Shown piece after piece: positions 44,644 through 54,300 of a DNA stretch of 64,000 bases (positions are counted from its first letter, which is position 1; every line of letters starts with the position of its first letter). The stretch is from Aureitalea marina (lineage in GTDB: Bacteria; Bacteroidota; Bacteroidia; Flavobacteriales; Flavobacteriaceae), in the NCBI RefSeq assembly GCF_002943755.1, contig NZ_MQUB01000001.1, positions 2,955,653-3,019,652 of the forward strand. The letters run 5' to 3'. The notes under the pieces are model-generated. The model was not told the DNA's origin and did no database searches. It worked only from the letters and a program-made list of their open reading frames with translations. The translations under genes and the position numbers were made by a program.

Positions 44644-46434
44644 CTATTTTGATGGTTTCATATTATTTGATTTTACGATGTTGAAATCACCTTCGTAAAT
44701 GGTAGCAAGGACGTTTATGTCTTTGATGTTCATCGGTTCGATACTAAACGGACTTTCGTTTAATATCACAAAATTCGCCCGCTTACCTTCTGCGATCGAT
44801 CCTATTTGCTCTTCTAAATTGAGGGTGCGAGCAGCATCAATTGTTATCGCACGCATGGCGTCGTATACTGAAATGCGCTGATCTTGAGAAAAAGCACTGT
44901 TCTGGGATGTTACCCTGTTAACGGAAGTCCAGGCTAAGGTTAAGGGTTCCATGGGAGCCATGGAAAAATCAGAATGAAATGACACGGGTATTTCCCGTTG
45001 GACTAAACTATTGATACGAACAAGATTCTCTGCCCTGTCCTTGCCCAAACCGTTTTCACTGTATTTATCTGCCAGGGCCCAAAGGTAATACGGATTGACA
45101 GAAGCCTCAACTCCCAGGTTTTTCATTTCTTCGGCCATGCCATCTGTGAAATAACCCATATGATGAAGGGTAAGTCGATGATCGGTTCGCGGGTTGCGTT
45201 CCTGGTCCAGCTCCAGGTAATCCAATACCTGCTGAATTCCTTTATCTCCGTTGGAGTGTACGTGAATTTTATAGCCATTGTCCCAATAAAGGCTGATTTG
45301 TTCTTGAAATAGGTCTAAAGGTGTCATCCATTCTCCATGATGGCCATCTGTATAATCCTCTTTCATCTGCATTAATTGGGAGTAGATGGCGCCGTCGGAA
45401 AATAGTTTTACCTGTTTGGGTAAAAAATGGATGTTATGGCTACTATAGGTCTCGTCTAAGGTCTCCATAAATTCCATAGCCTGCTTATTGCCTCCTTTCA
45501 TCCCAAAAAGTTGGGTTCCGCTTGGAATTAAGTAGACATCGTACGGAGGATTTTTTGCCATTTCTTGCTTTAACAAGGTTAGCTCGCCATCAAAATCGGC
45601 GCTGGGGAATCCGGGTTCTGCTACTGTCGTAATTCCGTTCTTCTGGATCAATTGGGTCATCATCCCAAGCCCCTCCATGTAGCGAGTTGGCTCTAACATA
45701 ATGGGCGCCATTTTAGGTACAAGGGCCAGCCAACCCCCTTCGTAAAAATGTCCTTTATCCCATTCTACCTGTGGGTTTCCATCGAATTCTTCCTCTTCGA
45801 TGCCAAGGAGCTCGATGGCAGCATCATTCAAATATATTTCATGGAAAGAGCGGTGGATAATTCCAACAGGTTTTTCACGAGTTATTGCGTTAATCATATC
45901 TCGGGAAAGCTCCCCATGCCATAATTGATGATACCCCCAGATAAAGTACATTTCACCTGCTTTGGCATTGTCGTTAATCGAGTTGGTAATACGTTCCATG
46001 TACTGCTGATGTCCTGTCACCCCTTTTTTGATACCGTTTGGTAAGACCCAATCGTAGGGCGCAATGATCTCATTGGGTAACATAGTTGCGGCCAAGGAAG
46101 GATGTACGTGTGGCTCTACAAAGCCGGGCATTAGTACATTTCCTTTCAAGTCGTGTTGCTTGGCATCAGGAAATTGTTCAAGTGCTTTAGCCAGATCACC
46201 TACAAATATGATCTCATCACCTTGAGTCACAACTGCTTCTCTAATTTCCAATACTTCCCCTTGCATGGTAATGATATCACCGCCAGAGTAAAGGACAAAA
46301 TCAATTTTTGAGTTATTTTCCGAACTTTCGGTTTTGTATTTATCTGTAGAAGAGGTGTTGTCAGAACTGTTTTTACAACCGATTGCAGTTATGGCGATCA
46401 ATACGAGCAGTTTGAATAGATTTTTCATCATCAT
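44644..46434 (-). CDS. YtcJ-like amidohydrolase lipoprotein, copy 2
   Basis: A 596-residue amidohydrolase lipoprotein (ITAIGC signal) with HxH in GFVEPHVHPS, VHSNGDKGIQQ, LHHMGYF, and the C-terminal IAEGKRANFVILNESPF. It is clearly related to the following gene but diverged, for example EPHVHPS against DGHGHVF at the metal site, which suggests different substrates. Three ATG codons in a row begin the gene, so the true first residue is uncertain by two. It starts 16 bases after the small lipoprotein gene. Confidence 0.83.
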   Translation of the reverse strand: MMMKNLFKLLVLIAITAIGCKNSSDNTSSTDKYKTESSENNSKIDFVLYSGGDIITMQGEVLEIREAVVTQGDEIIFVGDLAKALEQFPDAKQHDLKGNVLMPGFVEPHVHPSLAATMLPNEIIAPYDWVLPNGIKKGVTGHQQYMERITNSINDNAKAGEMYFIWGYHQLWHGELSRDMINAITREKPVGIIHRSFHEIYLNDAAIELLGIEEEEFDGNPQVEWDKGHFYEGGWLALVPKMAPIMLEPTRYMEGLGMMTQLIQKNGITTVAEPGFPSADFDGELTLLKQEMAKNPPYDVYLIPSGTQLFGMKGGNKQAMEFMETLDETYSSHNIHFLPKQVKLFSDGAIYSQLMQMKEDYTDGHHGEWMTPLDLFQEQISLYWDNGYKIHVHSNGDKGIQQVLDYLELDQERNPRTDHRLTLHHMGYFTDGMAEEMKNLGVEASVNPYYLWALADKYSENGLGKDRAENLVRINSLVQREIPVSFHSDFSMAPMEPLTLAWTSVNRVTSQNSAFSQDQRISVYDAMRAITIDAARTLNLEEQIGSIAEGKRANFVILNESPFSIEPMNIKDINVLATIYEGDFNIVKSNNMKPSK

Positions 46435-46450
46435 TTTATTTACTGTTATT

Positions 46451-46630
46451 TTAAAGGCGTCCTCCGTTGTAGATGTCGAAATCTATATGGGGTCTTACTT
46501 TGGGGCCATGTGGTCCCCAGGTTACATTAACACCAGCTTTAGTCCCGTAACGGGTATTCGAGCAATTGTTGAATACAAGTAAAATGACGATACTAAATAC
46601 AGCGATGAAGATTCTTTTTAAATGTTTCAT
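46451..46630 (-). CDS. Small lipoprotein, 59 residues
   Basis: A short frame between the VOC gene and the amidohydrolase, read MKHLKRIFIAVFSI, a hydrophobic stretch, then LVFNNC as a lipobox with Cys near residue 23. The mature peptide of about 37 residues is rich in Gly and Pro (GTKAGVNVTWGPHGPKV, then FDIYNGGRL at the end). It lies 5 bases after the VOC gene and 16 bases before the next gene, within an obvious operon, and this spacing supports that it is real. No known function. Confidence 0.72.
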   Translation of the reverse strand: MKHLKRIFIAVFSIVILLVFNNCSNTRYGTKAGVNVTWGPHGPKVRPHIDFDIYNGGRL

Positions 46631-46635
46631 TCGAA

Positions 46636-47496
46636 TTAGTTTTCTTGTTGTACGGCTACTAAAGCCCCGTGGGGGTCCTGGATAATCCCTAGTTTGCCGT
46701 TTCTGATAGTGTCAGTTGGAGATAAAATAACATCACCTCCAGCCTGTTTCGTTGTAGTTACCATAGCAGAGGGTGAGGCTACCTTAACATATGGTACCCA
46801 CTGGCCTCCTTGATTCGTGACAGGATTTTTAATCATTCCAGCAAGTATGACCTCACCCTTTGTGAAATACCAATAAGGCTTGTTTTCACTGATGACTTCT
46901 CGAGTTTCCACCTCGAATGTTTGCTCATAAAATTCTTTTGACTGCTCAGGGTCATCAGACCATAATTCTATTCCGAGCCATGAATTTGTCCCTGAATCCG
47001 ACATCGCAGGACTATTTATCGCGTTCTTAGAAGACAAAGAAAACACGCTTCCTTGTGGTCCTTCGAGAATCACTTGTTTTCCAAGACTAGCTACTTTCAG
47101 TGGCTTTACGGCTAGTTTGGCGCCATTCGAAATCGCTAATTTAATACGACTGTTAAGCTCTGATGCTTCTAGCGGAAGCGAAGAAATCCATGTAGAGGAT
47201 TGAATATTGGGAACTTCGATCATCCCGCCAATTACCGTTTCTTCATTTAAAATTATTGTGTACTTAAAACCTTTAATGTTTTCTTCCTTGTAAGACCAAC
47301 CAAACAAAGTCTTGTAAAATAGCTTGGAGGCTTTTAAGTCTGGTGTTATTAGATCGTGCCATATACCAGAGCTGTATTCTTGGTGGTCCATTAGTGGGCA
47401 CATTTCTGGGACTTTGGTTGAGTTTACATCAGGATGATTCCATGCCTTGGTGGTTGTACTCAGTACGATAATTAATACAAGGTAAACTAATTTCAT
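46636..47496 (-). CDS. Exported VOC (glyoxalase-fold) protein
   Basis: A 286-residue protein with a signal peptide ending near TKA. Two vicinal-oxygen-chelate domains follow: the first begins GIWHDLITPDLKASKLFYKTLFGW, the second WLGIELWSDDPEQSKEFYEQTF. Later motifs (KQAGGDVILSPTDT, IQDPHGALVAVQQE) complete the second domain. VOC proteins include glyoxalases, dioxygenases and resistance proteins; secreted ones are less common. It is the first gene of the six-gene leftward operon. Confidence 0.8.
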   Translation of the reverse strand: MKLVYLVLIIVLSTTTKAWNHPDVNSTKVPEMCPLMDHQEYSSGIWHDLITPDLKASKLFYKTLFGWSYKEENIKGFKYTIILNEETVIGGMIEVPNIQSSTWISSLPLEASELNSRIKLAISNGAKLAVKPLKVASLGKQVILEGPQGSVFSLSSKNAINSPAMSDSGTNSWLGIELWSDDPEQSKEFYEQTFEVETREVISENKPYWYFTKGEVILAGMIKNPVTNQGGQWVPYVKVASPSAMVTTTKQAGGDVILSPTDTIRNGKLGIIQDPHGALVAVQQEN

Positions 47497-48197
47497 TTCT
47501 TCGTGTTTTTTGCCTCCTCAAGAGGACATGGTTTTAGTTGAGCAACATTTTCTTCAATGCCTGTATTGGTACAATTGTTTGAGCTTCCTAATATCCTGCC
47601 TATTGTTCAGATGTGACATTGTGTAGTAAATCCTTATTCTCCTACTATGTCCTTTTATTGCATATTAGTCTACCAATCGAGTTATACAAAATAAACAAGC
47701 CTACTCTGGCAAAAAATGATGGTGTCGGGTCCCAATTTACTTGTAAACCAACACCTTCTTAACATGCGCTGTTTGGCAGGAGTACCTGGAATAGACTTCT
47801 TGGCAATTTATATCCGTATTATTAAAAATTACTTCTTCTGTCGGCAAATTAAAGCCAGGTCATTCAGCATAGGTCGGTCTACGGAGTGAAAGCCCCCTTA
47901 TTCAATAATTGCAGAACTAAAATTGGCGAGAAGTCGGAACAGGTGTTTGTAATTCCTGCATCCCACTCAAACCCGGTGTCAAGTCATCTTATGAGTCTCA
48001 AACAAAAGCTAATGAAAGAGTTAACTCAGGAATAATTTTTTTACGTTCGTTTTTATTTTAAAGATAGTGACAAAAAATTTATTGTTTGTCTTACTTCGTG
48101 AGACGGGATAATTCGACCATTTGGGGTTTGTTGCCTCTTTTCAAAAATAGGCTCAAGCATAGTGCCCTCACTGTTGTTAGATATTCCTCAGTATTGC
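47497..48197. other. Gene-free gap of 701 bases
   Basis: A+T-rich sequence with no reading frame that resembles a protein on either strand. No tRNA, hairpin with T-run or repeat stands out. The left end must hold the promoter of the six-gene exported operon, but no TAnnTTTG element is obvious. It could be decayed sequence at the edge of an acquired segment. Confidence 0.5.
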
Positions 48198-49070
48198 TTA
48201 TAGCTTGCCAAGTGATGGGAATAGCTTTATAAAACGTTCTGGGAAAGGGGCTGTAATCACAAGTGATCTGTCTTCAAATGGATGAACTAATTCCAGTGAA
48301 AAGGCATGCAGATACATGCCTTTGCCTTTTAAGATCAAATTTTCAGGGGTGTAGTCTCGGTCGCCCAGTATGGGGTTTCCTAATTCGGAAAGGTGAATTC
48401 GAAGCTGGTGACGCCTGCCGGTTTCAGGTTCCAATTTGACCAGATTCAGCAGCTTAAATCTTGGTGAAACTTGTGAGGCGACACATTTAAAAGTACTTAC
48501 CGCTTTTTTCCCATCGATCGGCTTGTCGATGATCCCGGAAGAGTTCATTTCACCAATGGTCACGGCGTAATAGCATTTCCGGATCTTCTTTTCTTCAAAA
48601 AGTTTGGACAGTCTGCGCAAGCTTTCAGCGGTTTTGCCAATTAGAAGTATTCCGGTTGTAGCGAAGTCCAACCTATGTGCCGGCTGAGGTGTTACTGCAT
48701 CCTGTTCCGGGCTTACTTCCAGATTCTGAGATAAAGCGTTGGCGATGGTCCTAAACTGATTTCCACTGACCAAGATCCCCGCAGGCTTATCAATGATCGC
48801 CAGATGGTCGTCCTCATAGATCACCTGAAGCTTCAACTTAAATGATCGTTTGGGTATAACCAATAGGGGAGGAGCGTAAACGATGGTTTCACCACCTTGG
48901 ATCATGGTGGCCGTGCTAGCGATTCGATCATTCACGCGTATATGTCCTTTCTTAAGCGCCTTCTTCAGAGCTGATTTTGTCGGGATAGCATCAAACAAGC
49001 CAACACCGTATTCTTGTATTCTCTCGGGAGAAACTGTTGACGGAACCGAATGCGAATGAGAAATGGACAT
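48198..49070 (-). CDS. RluA-family rRNA/tRNA pseudouridine synthase
   Basis: A 290-residue pseudouridine synthase with an N-terminal S4-like RNA-binding segment (KSALKKALKKGHIRVNDRIA) and the catalytic HRLDFATTGILLIGKT, in which the Asp is the nucleophile. Later strands (RRHQLRIHLSELGNPILGDRDY) are typical of RluA. The exact uridine target cannot be read. It is flanked by the 701-base gap and the cyclase-globin gene, the latter 56 bases upstream. Confidence 0.87.
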   Translation of the reverse strand: MSISHSHSVPSTVSPERIQEYGVGLFDAIPTKSALKKALKKGHIRVNDRIASTATMIQGGETIVYAPPLLVIPKRSFKLKLQVIYEDDHLAIIDKPAGILVSGNQFRTIANALSQNLEVSPEQDAVTPQPAHRLDFATTGILLIGKTAESLRRLSKLFEEKKIRKCYYAVTIGEMNSSGIIDKPIDGKKAVSTFKCVASQVSPRFKLLNLVKLEPETGRRHQLRIHLSELGNPILGDRDYTPENLILKGKGMYLHAFSLELVHPFEDRSLVITAPFPERFIKLFPSLGKL

Positions 49071-49126
49071 TTTAGAGCTTACTCAGGTGCGGAATAAAGT
49101 ATTGGTCAATTGTTTAGTGCGGTAGT

Positions 49127-50461
49127 TTAGTCCGAGACTGCAGCCGCGTACTTCTTCATTTCGGAGGTGATCAGGGTAAGGGCATCCTCCCATGCTTTCA
49201 TCAGCTTGCCGGAATACATATCTCCCAGGGTCTCCGCTATGGTATCCAAGAGTGCTTTAAGCACTACGGGATAATGTTCTTCGGTCACCCCATATTTCAC
49301 GTGGCTCTCTCCCAACAGTTTAAGCCCCATATTTAAGTATTCGGGCCTGCTCATTGAATACACGATCCCACCGAGCATATGGGTCAGTAAACGTCCTTGG
49401 GCCAGCATATTCTTTTTGAATAGACTCCTGGCTTCCGGAGCAATTTCAAATACTTTAGAATAGAAACGGTCGGCAAATTCATCTTCATTCTCCAGCAGGT
49501 AATCCAGTGATCGTTGTAGCTCCAATTGCACATCAACTCCTTTGAATCCGATTACTTCGTAAACAGTCGTCTCGTGATCATGACCATCTAGGGTTACGCT
49601 AACGTCTTTTCCAAATTCGACCGTGTCGGTTGCAAATCCGGCCAAAACCGATTGGGAGATCAAAATGCTGGTACCCAATTTCTTGTTCAGTCCCTGGATT
49701 CGACTTGCTGTATTGATCGGATCGCCTACAACGGCAAACTGCTTGTGTTTTGGATGACCCAGGTGACCAATGTAGGCTCGTCCAAAATTGATCCCGATAC
49801 CCATACGCAGTCTTACATCAAAATCGACCAGTTCGATCCTGTTCAATCGTTCAACCGCATACTGCATACCGAGCGCAGCTCGTAAAGCATCTCTACAATT
49901 CTTGTCTCTTAATCCTCCGGAGACCCCGAAAATACCAATGACCTCATCGCCAACATACTGGTAAATGATCCCATTGTTCAATAAGATAGGCTCACCCAAA
50001 ACCGTGTAGAACCGATTTAGGATATGGGCCACATCAAAACTGGAATGCTCAGTAGTTAGTTTGGTAAACCCTCTGATGTCGCAGAACAAGATGGCCACTG
50101 CGCGTTCTTCCGGATTGCCTTCCGGGACGGTTTCCAGCTGTAGTTTATTGATCTCGGAACTGGTCCATACCAAGCGTTGAATGGTCACATTTCCCTGAAT
50201 GTGGCATTGACAGGCCAGACGGATGGATGGATCCCACTTTCTAGATCTGGCTATTTCCTTTTCCTTGAAGGTCCTTGGGTTTATATTGCCATGCCCATCT
50301 AGGATGCGGATCCGACAAGTCGTACACATACCGTGGCCTCCGCATTCGTGGATGTGTGGTATTTGGTTACTGATTGAGCAATCTAGGATGGTACCAGTGA
50401 GATCTTCGCAGATTACGTCCTGATTAATACTAGAATAGGTAATCCTCGGGAATTTGCTCAT
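49127..50461 (-). CDS. [2Fe-2S] ferredoxin - class III nucleotidyl cyclase - globin fusion
   Basis: A 444-residue, apparently soluble three-domain sensor. Residues 1-100: plant-type ferredoxin with C40, C46, C49 and C84 as cluster ligands. Residues about 120-300: class III adenylyl/guanylyl cyclase with metal Asp128 (FCDIRGFT) and Asp172 (YVGDEVIGIFG), and the transition-state pair N250/R254 in VVGDPINTASRIQ. Residues about 315-440: a globin with CD1 Phe348, proximal His387 (GESHVKYGV) and HYPVVLKALLDTIAETLG. It has no membrane helix. It would make a cyclic nucleotide in response to redox state through the cluster and gas through haem. ATP versus GTP cannot be settled. Confidence 0.86.
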   Translation of the reverse strand: MSKFPRITYSSINQDVICEDLTGTILDCSISNQIPHIHECGGHGMCTTCRIRILDGHGNINPRTFKEKEIARSRKWDPSIRLACQCHIQGNVTIQRLVWTSSEINKLQLETVPEGNPEERAVAILFCDIRGFTKLTTEHSSFDVAHILNRFYTVLGEPILLNNGIIYQYVGDEVIGIFGVSGGLRDKNCRDALRAALGMQYAVERLNRIELVDFDVRLRMGIGINFGRAYIGHLGHPKHKQFAVVGDPINTASRIQGLNKKLGTSILISQSVLAGFATDTVEFGKDVSVTLDGHDHETTVYEVIGFKGVDVQLELQRSLDYLLENEDEFADRFYSKVFEIAPEARSLFKKNMLAQGRLLTHMLGGIVYSMSRPEYLNMGLKLLGESHVKYGVTEEHYPVVLKALLDTIAETLGDMYSGKLMKAWEDALTLITSEMKKYAAAVSD

Positions 50462-50520
50462 GGCTGTAGAAGCACTTCATTAATAGGAATTTAAGTTAAA
50501 CAAATTTGATGGTATAAAAT

Positions 50521-50552
50521 AAAAAAGGCCTGTCTCGGAAGGAAACAGGCCT
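50521..50552 (-). terminator. Rho-independent terminator after the VKA-repeat gene
   Basis: Stem AGGCCTGT / ACAGGCCT (50526-50533 and 50545-50552). On the minus strand the stem is followed by a run of T, 20 bases after the VKA-repeat gene stop. Confidence 0.82.
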
Positions 50553-50572
50553 CATCTGTTTTTTTGAGATCC

Positions 50573-51181
50573 TTAGTTCTGTGTCAATGCTTTGACATGC
50601 GCAAATACTTCGACCCCGTTAATTACTGTTTCTACTTCCTGATCCATCATTTTAATTCCCTTGACTCGGTTCACTGTACCGTCCGGAGCAACGGCGATTA
50701 CCCTATACATGATCGGTTGAGCCGTAATGGCCCGTATATGGATCACATTTCCCGAACGGCTAAATCCTTTTACATCGATGATCTCCCCATCGTCGGTCAG
50801 CGCTTTTATGTCCAGGATGGTACCGTCCTGTGAAATGGCCTTGACAGGATATAATTTGTCATTTTTCTTCACGATGAGTTTGATGGGTAGTCGTTGCCCA
50901 TCCACCAGTGCTTTCACATTGAGCAGGCTGGTATCATCGGAGTCCTGTATGGCCTTTACGTCATGTATGTTCCCATCCTTATCAATCGCCTTTACCCGAA
51001 GCAGGCCCCAGGTTGGACTGTATGCCTTTACATTCCAGTAGATCTCTACAGGGGTAGCGGTTTCAGGCTTGTCCAGTTTTTCCCGGTCCTGGTCTAAGAC
51101 CTGGGCCATGGATATCGAGCTAAACAGAATTATGACCAGATAAACTAATGGATGTACTTGGTGTTGAAGTTGTGCTTTCAT
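50573..51181 (-). CDS. Secreted VKA-repeat protein
   Basis: A 202-residue protein with an N-terminal signal peptide (ending near ISMAQ). The mature part is built from repeated beta-hairpin-like units of about 12-14 residues with the pattern VKA(I/L)xxDGxxxD: VKAIDKDGNIHD, VKAISQDGTILD, IKALTDDGEIID, VKGFSRSGNVIH, and others, ending FAHVKALTQ. The function is unknown; the repeat could form a beta-structure that binds other envelope components. It is divergent from the alpha-2-macroglobulin gene. Confidence 0.75.
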   Translation of the reverse strand: MKAQLQHQVHPLVYLVIILFSSISMAQVLDQDREKLDKPETATPVEIYWNVKAYSPTWGLLRVKAIDKDGNIHDVKAIQDSDDTSLLNVKALVDGQRLPIKLIVKKNDKLYPVKAISQDGTILDIKALTDDGEIIDVKGFSRSGNVIHIRAITAQPIMYRVIAVAPDGTVNRVKGIKMMDQEVETVINGVEVFAHVKALTQN

Positions 51182-51369
51182 GAGTTGACTATTGTAGAAC
51201 TAAACTAGTTATACATCTCAGTTTGGACTATGATGAAAATCAGTAGACGCCGTTCGCCTTTGGCATTGGTATGTTTCCCTCATTAAAGAATCAGCTTGGC
51301 TAATTGTTGTTATTTTAACCATTGGGATCAACATACTTTGCGGTATGATTAATGCTAATAACCATTACG

Positions 51370-54300
51370 ATGAAACCTTTACTGATTCTTGCTCTTTTCC
51401 TATCGACCCTTACATTGACAGCACAGACCGAACAGCGTTTCGACAAACTCTGGACGGAGGTCGAATCCCTGGAATTAGCCGGAAAGGTCAGATCTGCAAG
51501 TAAAAAGGTCGAGAAGATCCTGGCCAAGGCCCGTCGTTCCGAAAATGGTCCACAGATGGTCAAGGCGTTTCTTTATCACAGCAAGTTTCTGCTTGTTCTG
51601 GACCAAGATCCACGACCTTATATACTGACACAACTCGAAGTCGAGATAGACAAAGGAGACCTGTCTACCAAGGCCGTTTTACATTCGGTATACGCGGAAC
51701 TGCTCGAGCAGTATTTGAACAAGTACCGCCATAAGATCAGGAACAGAACACCCGTAGCAGGTGCAGCAGCCCAGGGAAATATCGAAAGCTGGGGGCTGGA
51801 TCAATTTTATCGACAAATAGATCGGCACTACCGCATGTCAGTCCAGGCTGAAACAGCCCTGCAGCAAGCGGATATTCAGCAATACCAGCTTATTTTGTCC
51901 GGCAGTAAAGTTTCATCAAAATACAGGCCCACACTCTTCGATTTTCTCAGTCACAGAGCCATCGCATATTATAAAAAAGGCAAGTGGGACGGGCAGCGTC
52001 CAAAGGAACGTTTCAGAATGAATGACCCGGTGGTCTTCCAGCCAACGGATGTGTTTCTTAAAGCCGAATTTAAGACACCGGATAGCCTGCTTTCTAACCG
52101 AAATGTACTTAAGTTCTATCAAGGCCTGGAGAAATTTCACCAGTCCAGAGATACTTCGGCCTATTTGGATGTGGTGCTCAAGCGAATGCAATTTGCAAGT
52201 CGTAGATCACAGGTTGAGAATAGTGGGGACCTCTATAAACAAGCCCTGGAGAAACTGGCCAATAATTATCGTTCCCATGAGGCTTCGGCCATGATCCAGT
52301 TCCAACTGGCTAGTTTTCTTTACGAACAAAGCAAGTCCTATGCCGCCAGTTTACGACCGGGATTTGAATTGTACCGCATCAAAGCGGTAGAGCTCTGTGA
52401 TCTGGCTACTTCCAGCTACCCCAACTCGGATGGAGGTACCTCTTGTGCTTTTTTGCGAAAGACCATAACAGCTCCGCAACTGGAACTGACGGCAGAACAG
52501 TATGTGATCCCGGATAAGCCTTTTTTGGTTAAAGTAGAGTCGCAAGGGGTCGACAGTTTGTTCCTGGCTGCCTACAAGGTCTCTCAAGGCAGTCTAAAGG
52601 GTCTTAACCGATATCATCGGGACAGCCTGGTAGATCATCTTATCAAAACTCAACAACCCCTACGTCTACGCAAGTATGCACTCAAACAAATGAAGGATTA
52701 CTATTCGCATACTACGGAGGTAGATTTCTCGCCCCTGCCGGCAGGGAACTATGTGCTCACCGCTGCCGTCCGATCCGTGGAAGATTCGGTGGCTCATATT
52801 TTCAGTTACGATCAGGTTGGGGTCAGTCGGTTGGTTATGCTGAGCAAGGATTTGAACGATGGAATAATGTTCAGGGTTGTAGATCGTGAAACCGGACTTC
52901 CTGTGGAAAAGGCACATATATCCCTTGTTAATCCAGACTATTTCGGATCCGGCCAGACCGATAAAACAGGTAGCTTTCATCTTAAGAAGGATGACAAATA
53001 TCATCGTAATCTAAATCTGTTGATCCACAAAGATGGAGATACCCTGTCCGATCAAAACTTCAGCTTGAACAGGCGCTATCTGGAGGATGAAGAGGAAGAC
53101 CGGGTTGCTAAGGCCTTTCTCTATCTGGACCGAAGCATTTATCGCCCAGGCCAGACACTGTATTTCAAGGGAATTCTGGTCGAAAAACAAAAAGGAGACT
53201 ACCATTCTGTAGATGGGGTTTACGTCAATGTGACCATTTATGACTCCAATATGGAGGAGATAAAGGAGTTTCGGTTAAAGACTAACGAGTATGGTTCCAT
53301 TCACGGCCAATATAGCATTCCACTTAGTTTGCTTCCCGGTGAATTCTCCATCGAGATGGATCAGGATTGGGGAAATGATGAAGAGGAAGATGATCCATAC
53401 TGGGAGGATATTGACGATTTTAACTACCGGGAGCTGAGTTTTTCGGTAGAAGAATACAAACGTCCCAGATTTGAAGTAAGCATTGATCCATACAAAGATG
53501 CGGTAGGCTTGAACGATTCCATACTGCTCAGTGGGTCCGCGAAAGACCTGATCGGCAGTGCGGTGGCCGATGCCCGGATGAAATACGAAATAAGCAGGGA
53601 ACAGGCTTATTCATACTACGGAGGTTATAGGGGAAGCGATGCCCAGATCATTTCGACGGGCCAAGGAACAACCGATAAGGACGGGATTTTCCAGGTACCC
53701 CTGGTCACAGAGGTGGACCGTTCGGTAACTAGTTGGCAAGACGCAAAATGGATCTATACCCTTAAAGTGGATATTACGGACCTATCTGGAGAAACGAGGT
53801 CTGCCAATTATTCGATCTATGCGGGTACACGTCAACTAAAACTCGAACTCAACGCTCCCACTCGGGTCAATGGGGCAGATCGGGCTCAGATCAAAGTTAA
53901 TTCGATCAATTTGAACGATCATCCCTGGTCCTCAGATCTGAAGCTGGATATATATAAGCTCGCATCGCCGGAAAGGGCACTTAGGAAGAAACCCTGGGAG
54001 GTGGTGGAGATCCCTCATCTGTCCAAAGAAGAATTCGTTCGGCTATTTCCACACGAGCCTTATGACAGTACAGATGCCCGGCAGAATTGGGCCAATGGCC
54101 AACAGGTCTTATCCAGGTCTGTCAGGGCCAAAGGAGAGACAGCTTTGTGGATGGGTGATATGTCCGATTGGGAGCCTGGAGCTTACCAGATAGAGGTGCT
54201 TGGCGTAGATAAGAAGGGGGATACGGTGCACCAGACCGAGCAATTTGAGCTCTATTTTCCAGAACTCATCGCCCTGTCCGATAATCAGGCATTCCAGTAT

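Noticed and set aside
47497-48197. Remnant transposase or phage gene in the 701-base gap
   Set aside because: No frame in either direction gives a recognisable motif, and no terminal inverted repeats were seen.
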